Below are positions 9,642 through 19,591 of a stretch of DNA of 64,000 nucleotides, piece after piece. The notes beneath the pieces are model-generated. The model was not told the origin of the DNA. It saw only the letters and a program-made list of their open reading frames with translations, and ran no database searches. A program made the translations under genes and the position numbers. The DNA is from Siderastrea siderea (lineage: Eukaryota; Cnidaria; Anthozoa; Scleractinia; Rhizangiidae), in NCBI GenBank assembly GCA_964030785.1, contig OZ034968.1:69161399-69225398 (forward strand), read 5' to 3'. Every line of letters begins with the position of its first letter. Position 1 is the stretch's first letter.

Positions 9642-10573
9642 TAAAACAAGACTTTCTTGTCATACTGCTTTTTCCCTCGCTGAGCATTTCTCTGAGCAGT
9701 TTCTGAGGCTACTTTGTAAGCTTCTGACATTGCACTGCGCCATTTCTTTACATACTCAGTGTAAGAACTAAATCCAGGAGGAGGCTTGAGATTAAACATC
9801 AGGTCGATCGGAAGACGCGGGTGTCTGCCAAATAACAGGAAGAAAGGCGCGTAACCCGTAGAGTCGTTTCTTGTACAGTTGTACGCATGGACCATTTTGT
9901 TGAGGTGATCGCGCCACCTGGATTTGTGCTTCTCCGGCAGGGTTCTAAGCATTGACAGCAGTGTTCTATTAAACCTTTCTACTTGTCCATTGCCCTGGGG
10001 ATGGTAAGGAGTTGTTCTAGAGTGGCAGGTTCCAATGAGTTTATCTAGATGGTAAAACAACTTATTCTCAAATTCACCTCCTTGGTCGTATTGTATCGTC
10101 TCAGGAAGCCCGAAACGCAGAATGAAATCTTTGTATAGTTTTTCCGCTGCCGTCTTCGCAGATTTGTCTTTGGTTGCATATGCCTGGGCGTATCGGGTAA
10201 AGTGATCCATCACTACCAAAATGTATTGGTAACCTCCTGCACTTGGTTCAAGATGGAGGACGTCGACCGATACCATTTGGAAGGGTGCTGTGGTGATAAT
10301 TGGGTGTAGTGGTTCCCTCTGTTTGACTGCCGGTGATTTCTGCTTTAGGCATCTGCAGACCTTAGTGACATAATGCGTGATATCATTCTTCATGTTTGGC
10401 CAGTAAAAGCGTGCACTAGCTAGATCGTACACTCGTTCGGCTCCAAGGTGACCCATTTCTTCGTGCAGTTCTTTAAAAATGGTCTTTCGTAGGTGCAGGG
10501 GCAGTACAACTTGCTCTCTCTGGCGGGTTTTGCGGTACAGGATGCCGTTGCTTCCTAAGTGAAGCTTGTTTCA
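9641..10573 (-). pseudogene. Gypsy integrase core
   Basis: Open frame from after a TGA near 10576 to 9641. It has an N-terminal zinc-binding region (ELHEEMGHLG and later VCRCLKQK; the Cys pair is C-x-C rather than C-x2-C) and a full DDE core: Asp in VSVDVLHLE, Asp in QYDQGGEFEN and Glu in GNGQVERFNRTL. It closes with the RHPRLPIDLMF motif typical of Gypsy integrases. Role: joining cDNA to the target. The catalytic triad is intact, but the frame breaks at about 9641 before the C-terminal domain, and it is cut from RT by a deletion. Confidence 0.9.
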
Positions 10574-10713
10574 CTCGAACAGTAGCCTTTGGACGCCTCT
10601 TGGCTCAACTTTACTTTCTTTTACCGAAGGTCGTGTCCCTGTCTTCATGAAGTGCACCACTCTGCTAATTACTGGGTCCTCTCCTTGGGCTTCACACAGG
10701 TCGACGTGGTGTT

Positions 10714-11431
10714 CTACACCTTGGCGATGTGGGCAAAGTTTGGAATATAACGACGGTAATAGCCGCGAAAACCCATTAGCTGTCTCACCTCGTCATCAGT
10801 TTTCGGGGCTTCCTGTGCAAGGCTTGTAACTGTAGTTATTCCACTAGGATCGATTCTGTACCCGTCTTTCGAAACAATCCTTCCGAGGAAACAAACTTCC
10901 TTCCAAAACAGTTTACATTTAGCTGGCTTTAGTTTAATGCCTTGTTGTCGAAGGCGACGGAGTACCGTCCGCACGTGTTCTACATGTTCCTCAAAGGACC
11001 TGCTAAAAACAATGATGTCGTCCAAGTAAGGGATGGCAATTTCGTCTCGTAATTCACCAAGGCAATGTTCCATATACCTTTCGAAATTGGCAGGTGCGTT
11101 GGTCAAGCCAAACGGTATGCGTATCCATTCGTATAATCCCCATGGCGTGATGAATGCCGTGTAGGGTCGACTTTTAGGTGCAATAAAACCTTGATGGTAC
11201 GCTTTTCCTTGGTCTAATACGCTAAACCACGAATGGCCACCTAAGCTATCAAGGGTTTCCTGGATACGTGGAATGGGGTGTCGATCAGGAACAGTGCGAC
11301 GATTTAACTCTTTAAAGTCCACACATAGACGCAATGTTCCATCCTTTTTTCTAACACACACCACCGGAGAGGAGTAGGACGATCGTTACCTGGTAATGAA
11401 CTGTTTGTTTAATAGGTCGTCAATATAGCTC
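10714..11431 (-). pseudogene. Gypsy reverse transcriptase; RNase H absent
   Basis: The main frame (11364-10714) covers the RT from [16 protein letters not shown] through [27 protein letters not shown] and the catalytic [11 protein letters not shown], to the connection motif [19 protein letters not shown]. About 65 bp upstream, in other frames, is the conserved entry motif (PRPLYQEVKSYIDDLL) ended by a stop. Directly after NFAHIAK, where RNase H should begin, the sequence jumps to the pre-integrase linker (EHHVDLCEAQGEDPVIS); only about 260 bp separate RT from integrase. The whole RNase H region is therefore deleted. Confidence 0.9.
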
Positions 11432-12290
11432 TTAACTTCTTGATAAAGAGGTCGAGGGGTCGACACATAATTTCGCTGGACAGGGCACCTTAGTTGTTTG
11501 GCCCCGCGGGATGATAGTAGCTTTCTTTGATGTTCTCAAGGCACAAAGGTAGTCTTTGCCTGACGCTTTGATCAGGTTAATCAACGCTTCTAACGGACTC
11601 TCGTCACTGTCTTTGAATCCCGCCTTGAGGGAATTCAGGAGACTGGATCCTAGATAAGACTCTCCTTCCCATCTATCCATCCTAACTAATTCTTCAATGA
11701 CGTTGTAGCCTAATATTGGCATTTCCAAACGATCAAGTGTAATCAGGAACGGAACATGTACTTCTAGCTTCTCCTCAGTGGAAGAGGGAAGTTGTACCCT
11801 CACATCTGCCCATCCAATGAAAGGAATCTTAGTCCCATTAGCCGCCATCAAGTCAAGTCCTACATTGATCAATTATGATATGTCTCTGACTAATGTCCCT
11901 GGAAGTTTTTCCTCCAACATGCCTTTTGTCATTATTGACACTTGGGCACCAGTGTCCCAAAGAGCAGTTACTTCACTGTCATTCAACAGACACTTAACAG
12001 TACATTTTCTTCCAACAAGATTAACAACTTTTGCATGCTGTGTAGGTGTCAAGTGGCTCACGAATGCTGTCTGTGAGGTGGGTACCCTTTGTGATAGTTC
12101 TTTTATCGCTTGGCATATCTTCTGGTGATCAGGCCACTGTTCTTTCTGACATCGTCGGGAGCAATACCATACCACCTGGCACTGAGAGCAGCGTCGAAAT
12201 GGGGCTTGACTTTCTACCTTGGCGTAGCAGTTACATCGGTGGGACACTTGACGGTTGTCGACTACTTCTGGTGCCGCGTAAGTAGCCGGT
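11432..12290 (-). pseudogene. Gypsy MYND-type finger plus aspartic protease
   Basis: In the pol frame, open from about 12290, the first domain is a MYND-type zinc finger: Cys in RCNC, then CSQCQ, WYCSRRCQ and WPDHQKIC, fitting C-x2-C...C-x2-C-x5-C-x3-C-x7-H-x3-C. The first pair is C-x-C with a Tyr next to it, which may be a lost ligand. About 60 residues later comes a retropepsin with active-site WDTGAQVSIM and the C-terminal PILGYNVIEEL. An in-frame TAA at 11873-11875 splits the protease. The frame is offset from the gag zinc-knuckle ORF at about 12290, so expression would need a frameshift. MYND domains are normally protein-interaction modules of host regulators; their role in a retroelement is unknown to me. 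Confidence 0.82.
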
Positions 12291-13355
12291 TCCCGTTTAA
12301 CGGCTTTGGTCCAGCGGACTCACCCTGACGGCAACCAACAGCGTAATGGTTGTCAATCCCACATTGAAAACAATAGTTACACCATTCCGCACCCTTTTCA
12401 GTACATGTTCTGCACTTAACAGGTCGGGGTCTCGAATCTCGTCTTCCACGTCCTGTCCACCTGCCCCTTCCCTCTGAGCCTTCCAGGGGGCTTTCTCTAG
12501 GCCTACTTTTCATCTCAGTCTTTAATGCTTCTATTTCTGCCTTGAGTTCCTGCAAATCTGCCTTAGGTTTCTGTTGGCTTGGTTCTTGTTTTTGAGAGGG
12601 TGTTTTCCTAGGAGATTCACTGGGTGGCTCTACTTCTTGACAAATCTGAGTAACATAAGTTGGCTTCACTTTCGATTGCCCCTTAAGTTTGCGACCCCTT
12701 TCCTCTTCAGCGGAGACTGCAACATTAAGCTGGTGTATAAGTTCTTCATCTGCAATTTGTGGGTTACTCAGGTATGGACTGAGCTTGCTCCGGATATCCT
12801 CATCTTGAAGACCAGTCTCGACAGTTGGACAAAAGAGCTGTTAAGCATCTACCATCGAACTCACCGAAGAAGAATCGGGAAGAAGCTGGGATATTTGCAG
12901 AAAATGATATAGAAATCAAAGACACAGGACAACAGAACTATCGGTAAAGTGATAATTTTATTGAAGTTTCGACATCTTTTAGCGCTGTCTCTTTGAAACA
13001 ACTTTCGATTCGAACTCCATGTTTCCTATAGCTCATGGAATGATTCTAGATAGCTCCTTAATACTAGTCCCGGACTGATGGCACGAATAACTCCATCTAC
13101 AATCTCGTGTTCCTTATACTTTTGTTCCACACCGGTATCAATTTGTCTTCTTAAGGAGGTATAATTCAACTTATCCTTCTGGCCTGGATCTCCTCTCTGA
13201 CCTATGATCTTAAAGTGACGCCTCAAGACACTTGTAGATTCAATCAAAGAATGGAGGGGTGACATGCTATCAACAATAGCTTGAAGGAAACTCACCTTCT
13301 CCTCTTCGGAAATACTGATCAATTTCTCATCTATATCCTGACCAATCTTATTCAC
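12262..13355 (-). pseudogene. Gypsy gag with replaced middle
   Basis: N-terminal gag sequence is at 13355-13026 (coiled, with the IVDGVIRAISPGL and RSYLES motifs, typical of capsid regions). C-terminal gag is at about 12830-12262: SKLSPYLSNPQIADEELI, a K/E-rich stretch, then CRTCTEKGAEWCNYC and the CCHC knuckle CFQCGIDNHYAVGC. Between about 12842 and 13025 the sequence has no gag homology and contains stops, so part of the capsid has been lost and replaced by unrelated filler. Gag normally packages the RNA; this version should not assemble. Confidence 0.75.
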
Positions 13356-13566
13356 TATCGAAATCTTCGACTTGTCTTTTACCTAAGATTCTTCTATTTT
13401 CAGATGTTTAGCCACAGACCTTGCACTTTCTACAGTTGCTTTACAAAGTTCAACCTGAATTGTTAATTGCAGCTCCTCCGCCATCTTGGATCTCAGCGAT
13501 GATTCTTGAGTCACGAGCAGTTAAACCTGTTGATTTTTGTGTAGATTTTGCTCATCTCTTTCTCTG

Positions 13567-13583
13567 CCTGGCCGGAAACACCA
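13567..13583 (-). promoter_or_regulatory. Gypsy primer-binding site
   Basis: On the element's strand, four bases after the 5' LTR, lies TGGTGTTTCCGGCCAGG. It starts with TGG as a complement to a tRNA CCA end should. I could not assign the tRNA. Confidence 0.7.
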
Positions 13584-13587
13584 ATTT

Positions 13588-13747
13588 TGTGACTCGACTC
13601 TCGTACTTCAGACCTCGTAAACTCGAAGAACCGGTCAAAACAACACAAAACAATGACACAGTTTCCATCGATCTGACCATGTGCTTTTTAATACAAGGCC
13701 GCTTGGGCTTATGGGGGATTTACAGAACTAGTTCCCAGTCTATCACA
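13588..13747 (-). repeat. Gypsy 5' LTR
   Basis: 160 bp, TGTGA...TCACA on either strand, followed on the plus side by the TTGA target duplication (13748-13751). It should hold the element's promoter and polyadenylation signals; no clear TATA box was seen. Confidence 0.92.
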
Positions 13748-14047
13748 TTGACAGTTAATGACGGGGTATGAAAACATTGCAAAAACCAAGCAAGACGGCT
13801 CCTGAGTAAAATATGTGTTTAGTTTCATGCCCGAAAAAAAATAATCAAGCTGTGCTCAGCCATGACCTTTCGAGCCTGGATTCACAGAACAGATCCTCAA
13901 AATATTGGAGGACAATTTGGAACACTTTCGGGCTTTTTGAGATACACTTTTCGAAAGCGAACAAGCCAAAAGAAAGCCCCGAAATATATTTCCGACCGAA
14001 AATGTTCAGGACTATTTTTGAGAAACGAGCACCAGTTTATTCCTTGG

Positions 14048-14080
14048 CGGCTCCACTTTTAGGCATGGCTAAATCTATAT
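14048..14080 (+). repeat. Dispersed motif M34
   Basis: A 33-35 bp word with the core GGCTTGGCTAAATCTATAT (here GGCATGGC) preceded by GGCTCCACTTTTA. It recurs at 16498-16526 and 52890-52926 on the plus strand and at 48465-48498 and 58501-58533 on the minus strand. Inverted pairs suggest that it is a terminal repeat of a transposon family; see findings. Confidence 0.6.
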
Positions 14081-14117
14081 ATTATATGTGGCATAATCAT
14101 TTCTCAAACCATTAATA

Positions 14118-14270
14118 GCGGAGCACCATGGGTAAGCAAATTTGGTAACCTTCTGTTGATCCGAGAAATTTTGGTTCTGACAACAGCGTACGCCTGTACA
14201 GACTCTGGGGGAGGGAGAATGGAGTCCCAAGACAACCCTACCGGGGCAAGCGGAATGACATCTTTTCTTG
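14118..14270. repeat. Dispersed repeat R2, copy 2
   Basis: Same orientation and length as 7120-7290 (GTAAGCAAATTTGGTAACC to CATCTTTTCTTG). It is followed by a new sequence containing CAATATGGCGGC, a start-site-like context. Confidence 0.6.
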
Positions 14271-14371
14271 TATCTGAAGTAAACAATATGGCGGCTGGTC
14301 CTCGTACGCTCTGTTTTTTCAATACGATAATTGTAATTCATTCTTGGGATGAAGACTTGTAACAGTTCATC

Positions 14372-14518
14372 ATGAAAAGGAAAAGGATTCCTTCAATCTC
14401 GATGGCGCATATAGAAGATTTTGGAGAGCTTGAAGGCAAGAAATCCTTGTTCGAGCACATACTTGTTTTTTTTTCAAAGCTAAGGAGATCTGGAAAGAAC
14501 CCGGCGACTCTCGTTTAG
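14372..14518 (+). CDS. Short ORF or exon, unrecognised
   Basis: A 48-codon frame beginning MKRKRIPSISMAHIEDFGE, basic at the start and ending with a TAG. It lies shortly after repeat R2 and upstream of the exon-like segment at 16255-16391. No homology recognised; it may be a first exon or chance. Confidence 0.2.
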   Translation: MKRKRIPSISMAHIEDFGELEGKKSLFEHILVFFSKLRRSGKNPATLV

Positions 14519-15748
14519 ATTTTCAAGTACTTCTTTCAATTCAGTGGTAAACATGGTAAAGTAAATTACAGATTTGATTGTGGATTTATATTGTAAAAAT
14601 TGTTAATTGAGCGACTTTACATGTTAAGTAAATTACGATAATTTTCTTGAAATGTTTTAAAAACTTGTTTAAAATAGCTGTGAAATTACCTTGTAGTTCC
14701 CGTTTGCCGGCTTGCGAGTAACTTCACTCGAGGGGAAAATTGAATGCATTTTGCTTTCCTCGGCAAACAAGTGCTTCTTATGTGAATGATATTTCATGTT
14801 TTTGAAGGTTTTTTGTCCCTTTTTCTGTGTTTATTTATTAAAGGAATTTTCATTAGTAAGCAATCTGATATTTAGGCTTAAGCTCAATTTCCTTTTGAAC
14901 TTTAGTGCGTAGTTTTCAAAACTTTAGTGCGTAGTGTATTTTATTCGAAAAGAAGAAATCGTGACTATTCTAGACTGGGTCTGTGTTGTTTTTTCAATCT
15001 AAGTTGTTTTTCTTCGGCACCGCATATTGGGTTGTTTTGACTAATTCGTAATTTAGTATTCAACACCTGAAGAGTCGCTCTGCCGTCAATGTTTTTTTTA
15101 TTAAGTTTATAGTCTTAGTATAAAGCTCCAGGTGTTTTTTGTTCAGTTGTGGAATATTTTATCTTCCTTATATCGTTATATTTTTTGGTTTCTTCATTTG
15201 AAGTGAATGACATTTCTGTCCCAAATTAGCGACTAAACTTATAGAATCGCCGTTTCAGCGAGTGAGTTCAGTGTGGCATGTTTTCGTGTTCGTTTTGTTT
15301 ATAACCACTAAGTCATTTCAGTGTGTCCGTTAGTTACAGATCGAAATGGAATCTTTATTTAAGTAACTTTAAGTCTATTTTGTCTAAAATGAGACTCTAA
15401 AAGCTTCCTAATTTTACCCCAGGGTGTGTTCTTGAAAGCACCCGATTAATACTTCGCGGGTAAAAAACGTGTGCCATTTTCTCTTGATAATTTAATGTAC
15501 GTGTGCTTGAAAGTTTCCGAAAACATTTTTTGGGTAATTTTTGTCAGTAAACGCTTTGATGCCGGGAAGATGTTAATTTTAGCAAATTTGATTTCGACAA
15601 ATGTTTCATCATTGGTTAACAGAACTAAACAGCCAGAGGGATGCATTGGAGAATTGTGTATTTGCATGGAAAAGTCTGTCGAGTCGCTACCGGGAGCAAC
15701 TTTAGTGGGTTTTTTTTTGAGCAGTTGTAGTAAGAGTGTTTTACAAGT
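14519..15748. other. AT-rich non-coding region
   Basis: No credible gene. T-rich, intron-like sequence; the open frame at 15471-15755 has no recognisable product. A direct duplication ACTTTAGTGCGTAGT occurs at about 14900-14935. Confidence 0.45.
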
Positions 15749-16239
15749 ACCGTAAATGATCGATTAAGCGCCGCTACTCGAATAAGCGCCGCTCTCGAAT
15801 AAGCGCCGCACCTTTACCGAAAATAATTTAATAAGCGCCGCTCTCGAATAAGCGCTGCGGCGCTAATTTGGGTAGTTACAAATAAACGCCCCACCTTTGT
15901 TTAATATGGCGCTCTATACAAAGAGATATGAAAATCATATTGCTTGAGAAATAAGACCACGCCAACTCGAGAGTTCTAAAGTCTTAATGTAGGGAAACTC
16001 TTGAAACTGGGTTCATATAACAGTTCGAGGTGTACATATTTGACCTTTTTTTTGCATTTTATATTAAATTGTGCACACCTAGTACGCGCCTCACTGAATT
16101 CTCTCTATATTCCCGTCATTGTTTTACCTGTAGTTGAAATAAGCACCGCTCTTGAATAAGCACCACTCTCGATTAAGCGCCGCACATTTAACAGGGAAAA
16201 TTAAATAAGCGCCGCGGCACTTAATCGGTCATTTACGGT
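15749..16239. mobile_element. TIR element with AATAAGCGCCGC subterminal repeats
   Basis: 491 bp. The left end ACCGTAAATGATCGATTAAG is the reverse complement of the right end, with about two mismatches over 26 bp. Inside, AATAAGCGCCGCTCTCG-type words are repeated directly at least four times on the left and again on the right (with GCACC variants). There is no ORF, so it is a non-autonomous MITE. No target duplication is evident (flanks AAGT and CTCT). Confidence 0.8.
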
Positions 16240-16254
16240 CTCTTCTTTAACTAG

Positions 16255-16391
16255 AAACGGCTGCGAAGGAGACTATTCTTCAACTTAATAAGCTATCTTT
16301 CGATAGAATGCTACAAGAAGAGCTGTCCGTGAAAGTCGTGCTGAAGTTTTCTCTTCGAAGAAAAATGAGCCAACACACTGCTTCCTCAGAG
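16255..16391 (+). CDS. Candidate internal coding exon
   Basis: 137 nt, bounded by an acceptor (CTCTTCTTTAACTAG, 16240-16254) and a donor (GAG|GTACGC at 16392). One frame is open throughout (KETILQLNKLSFDRMLQEEL, then KVVLKFSLRRKMSQHTASSE). Amphipathic and charged; not recognised. The upstream MITE ends only one base before the polypyrimidine tract, so the MITE sits in the preceding intron. Partner exons were not identified. Confidence 0.35.
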
Positions 16392-16497
16392 GTACGCATG
16401 TTTTCCCTTGCTGTTTTTCACCTCTTGGCGAATAACTGCACAACTAACATTTAATATATTTTACGAGCCAGTAAGCATGAAAGAGAGATGTGGAACT

Positions 16498-16526
16498 TCG
16501 CTTTTAGGCTTGGCTAAATCTATATA
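16498..16526 (+). repeat. Dispersed motif M34 (truncated by insertion)
   Basis: CTTTTAGGCTTGGCTAAATC followed by TATATA. The next element (16527-17070) is inserted exactly after the TATATA. Confidence 0.6.
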
Positions 16527-17070
16527 CCTTATTAGTACTTAATTTCGCGGTTACTTAATTTCGCGATTTTGGCGAGACAGTATTTCGCGGGGTTTTATTT
16601 TCGCGATTTCAATAGGCAAATATGACAAAAGAGCATTAAATTTCGCGATTCAAGCGTTCTCAACTTTAATTTAGTTTTCAAAAAGGCTGAACTTTTTAAA
16701 ATTTCTAGATAAACTGGAACAAGCAAAACGCTTATTTAAAAATTAACTTTTAAGGTAAACTGGAACAAGCAAAACGCATACTTGAAAATTAACTTTTATG
16801 AGTATTACATCGTGGATACGGCATTGTCTCAGTACGTAGTAAGTAAAACCAGTTAGTAGTTTGTGTATTGGTCGATACATATCCTGTATATGTTGTTGTT
16901 ATTACATGTTAATAATTTTTTTTCTGTGATTTGAATTTTCTATATGGGTATTAAATTCCGCGTGTTTAAATTTCGCGAGGACTTTTATTCGCGGGTCTTT
17001 AATTTCACGGTTTTTTTACAATCGCAAAAAACGCGAAATAAGAGACCCGCTTAATTAAGTACCAATAAGG
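16527..17070. mobile_element. TIR element with ATTTCGCG subterminal repeats, TA duplication
   Basis: 544 bp. The ends CCTTATTAGTACTTAA and TTAAGTACCAATAAGG are inverted repeats, flanked by TA on both sides (16525-16526 and 17071-17072), as for Tc1/mariner-like elements. Both subterminal regions carry many TTTCGCG words. In the centre AACTGGAACAAGCAAAACGC is tandemly duplicated (about 16710 and 16755). No coding sequence. Confidence 0.8.
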
Positions 17071-17212
17071 TATTGATTCATAAAGAGAAAACAAAAGGAA
17101 ATTACTACCGCCACGGTGGTTTGGATACCGGATCTTAATTAGCATAACATTTTGCGAGCTTTGCCTTGAATTTCTCCACGAATTATAAATGGCTTGAGAA
17201 GCCTTATCAAAA

Positions 17213-19170
17213 ACTCGAAAGAGTGTTTCATCAGGTATTCAATGCAAACACCTCGAAGTCGGTTACCACCATTTTCACTACTACGCGACTTTTCTTTGCA
17301 AAACACTTCTGAGAACTTTGCAATACGCTTCCGTCAATCATACCTTATATGGGAAGTGTGTGATGTTACCGCAATTGAATTGCGCTCGAAGGAATAAAGA
17401 TGGCGCCAAATTATCCCGTAAATGTGAGCTGGTGAGTCATATATTGACTAGTAAGAGGCTTTAGAGTCGTTGACGTTGCAAGAATACTTCACGTTTGGCA
17501 GATATTTGTAAAGAAATTTCGACATTTCTTCAGAATTAAATACCCGCTCGGTGGATTATCCTATGCGGCGGATGGTAAGCTTCGTGAATAAGCTAAACCG
17601 AAGTGTGAAGTAAAAATTCTAGCTTTTCGGACATGAAAACAGCACACGACATGTTATTCACCACGAGTATAATCTGGCAATATCCCGAAGTGTACGAGGA
17701 CGAAATTCAGGAGTGGATGGAGTATGCAACGGTAAAACGAATCATGATCGGCGTGCGATCAACCGATTCGTGAAGAAAATGGGTTTGACAAGAAGAAAGC
17801 TGAAGAAACGTACGTATGACTTGTTGGATTGTTTTTGCAAGAAACACTGCTAATTCTAGTCACCTATCACCCGAGGAATGGAATCAAAAACAAAGCTTAA
17901 GAGCTTTATAACGTTTATTGTTCTACGTGAATGTTAACGCTGTGACATGATAGCAAGAAAAATCTGAAAAATCGTTATTTATAAAAGCGGAACGGGGAAA
18001 TATCAAGGAAAATATTTAAGCACAGTTTCATGTTTACTTCTTCGTTATAGCTCACTGTGATTACAAAGAACGTGATAAGCGAAACAGGGTGATGTATCGT
18101 CGTAGGTCATCGCTAAATTGCACCGAGAACAGTTGCTATTTATAGATGAATCAGAACTTCTCAGACTCATCTATAAATAGCAACTGTTCTCGGCGAAATT
18201 CAGCGATCCTACGACAATAGAGCGCCCTGTTTCCCTCATCTCGTTCTTTGGCAATCGTCTTGAGTTATAACGAAGAAGTACACTTGAAAGTAAGCTTAAA
18301 TATTTTCCTCGATTCCCCGTTCCTGCTTGTAGAAATAACAATTTCCCTATCATGTCACAGCGTCATATGTTTACATTCTCGAAACGTAGAACAACAAACG
18401 TTACAAGCGCATTAGAAGCTTATGCTTTATTTTGTTTTTTCAATTCATTCCGGAGGTGATGGGTGATTAGAATTAGCAGTGTTCCTTCCAAAAAATGCAA
18501 CAAGTCATACGTACCTTTCTTCTTGTAAAACCCATTTTCTTCACGAATCTGTTGATCGCACGCCGATCATGATTCGTTTTCCCGTTGCATACTCTATCCA
18601 CTCCTGAATTTCGTCCTCGTACACTTTGGGATACTGCCAGATTATTCTCGTGGTGAATAACATGTCGTGTGCTATTTTCAGGTCAGAAAATCTAGAATTA
18701 TTACTTCACACTTCGGTTTAGCTTATTCACGAGATTAAACGCACGCTTACCATCAGGTAAGCGTGCGTTTAATTAAATAAAATACCAGCAGGTATTTAAA
18801 ACTGAAGAAATGTCGAAATTTCTTTACAAATATCTGCCAAACGTGAAGTATTCTTGCAACATCAACGACTCGAAAGCCTCTTACTAGGCAATATATGACT
18901 CACCAGCGCAAATTTACGGGATAATTTGGCGCCATCCTAATTTCTTCGAGCTCAATTCAATTGCGGTAACATCACACACTTCCCATATAAGGTATGACTG
19001 ACGGAAGCGTATTGCAAAGTGCTCAGAGGTGTTTTGAAAAGAAAAGTCGCGTAGTAGTGAAAATGGTGGTAAAAAAAAAAAAAAAAAAAAAACTCGGCCG
19101 CCCCTAGTTTTTTTTTTCAACTCACTTCTTGGTGTTTGGATATCCTGATGAAACACTCTTTCTCGTGTTT
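17213..19170. mobile_element. Foldback element with arms of about 960 bp
   Basis: The left arm (17213 to about 18149) is matched in reverse order by the right arm (about 18167-19170). The centre is a near-perfect stem: GAACAGTTGCTATTTATAG at 18127 against CTATAAATAGCAACTGTTC ending at 18189, loop about 17 bp. Arms are clearly homologous but diverged (substitutions and indels). Only the right arm has an A22 run and flanking sequence at 19071-19120, and the small hairpin at 18734-18773. Coding-like traces (EDEIQEWMEYA, then in another frame RFVKKMG) near 17690-17790 look like transposase or gene remnants. No target duplication found. Confidence 0.75.
18734..18773. repeat. Perfect 18-bp stem hairpin
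   Basis: ATTAAACGCACGCTTACC, four-base loop ATCA, then its exact reverse complement. It has no counterpart in the left arm of the foldback element, so it arose after the arms formed. Confidence 0.9.
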
Positions 19171-19189
19171 GATATATTACTTATCAAGA

Positions 19190-19375
19190 ATAAGCAGCAA
19201 ACGCAAGGAAAGTGAATGTGTTCGTTTCCGTTATGCTTGTTATTTTGTTTCTGTTATTCCAAACGAGTACAAGATAAGAGGTACTGACTATAAATATCAA
19301 GTTAAAAGTCTCCTTCAGGCGAATTATGAACATTTTCGAATTTTCAGGCCTTGCCGGCCATTCTGATATTTAGTT
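19190..19375. repeat. Dispersed repeat R3, copy 1
   Basis: Similar to about 32860-33050: shared GAATTTTCAGGCCTTG, GGTGCCAG and a TTATGxTTxTxTTG stretch in the same order. No termini recognised. Confidence 0.5.
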
Positions 19376-19404
19376 GGTGCCAGCTTCATATAGCCTGCAA
19401 ACCT

Positions 19405-19581
19405 TCTCTCCTCCGCAGAGGCTCCTTTTAATTAACACCAGTGAAAGAAAAATACGGGAGCGGGAGCGCTGGAGAGAGAAAAATGGGCGCTTTAATTTTC
19501 CCTCTTCCCAGCCTCCGCGCGTTTTTTTTCCCAAGCATGAAGTCAAGGCGCGACTGTAGGGGGCCTCTGCGAAGGAAAGAG
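19405..19581. mobile_element. MITE with 10-bp target duplication
   Basis: 177 bp flanked by perfect CTGCAAACCT (19395-19404 and 19582-19591). The ends are imperfect inverted repeats (TCTCTCCTCCGCAGAGGC against GCCTCTGCGAAGGAAAGAG). A 9-10 bp duplication points to the Mutator-like superfamily. The ORFs on both strands are shadows of the inverted repeat. Confidence 0.75.
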
Positions 19582-19591
19582 CTGCAAACCT

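Larger units (their letters stand above)
8329..13747 (-). mobile_element. Ty3/Gypsy LTR retrotransposon, internally deleted
   Basis: A 5.4-kb element on the minus strand. It has near-identical LTRs (8329-8487 and 13588-13747) with TGTGA/TCACA ends, a perfect 4-bp target duplication TTGA (8325-8328 and 13748-13751), a primer-binding site and a polypurine tract. Order on the coding strand: gag, zinc knuckle, MYND-type finger, protease, RT, integrase, C-terminal tail; RT before integrase is the Gypsy order. RNase H is missing, the middle of gag is replaced, and the protease-RT linker is missing. The ends are intact, so the element could have moved in trans; coding parts are not functional. Confidence 0.93.

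Noticed and set aside
10566..10829. Plus-strand ORFs opposite the Gypsy RT and gag (also 11778-12328, 12574-12912)
   Set aside because: Antisense shadows of the minus-strand retrotransposon genes.
15749..15880. Short regularly repeated AATAAGCGCCGC words as a CRISPR or protein-binding array
   Set aside because: They are mirrored at the other end and bounded by TIRs, so they are subterminal repeats of a MITE.
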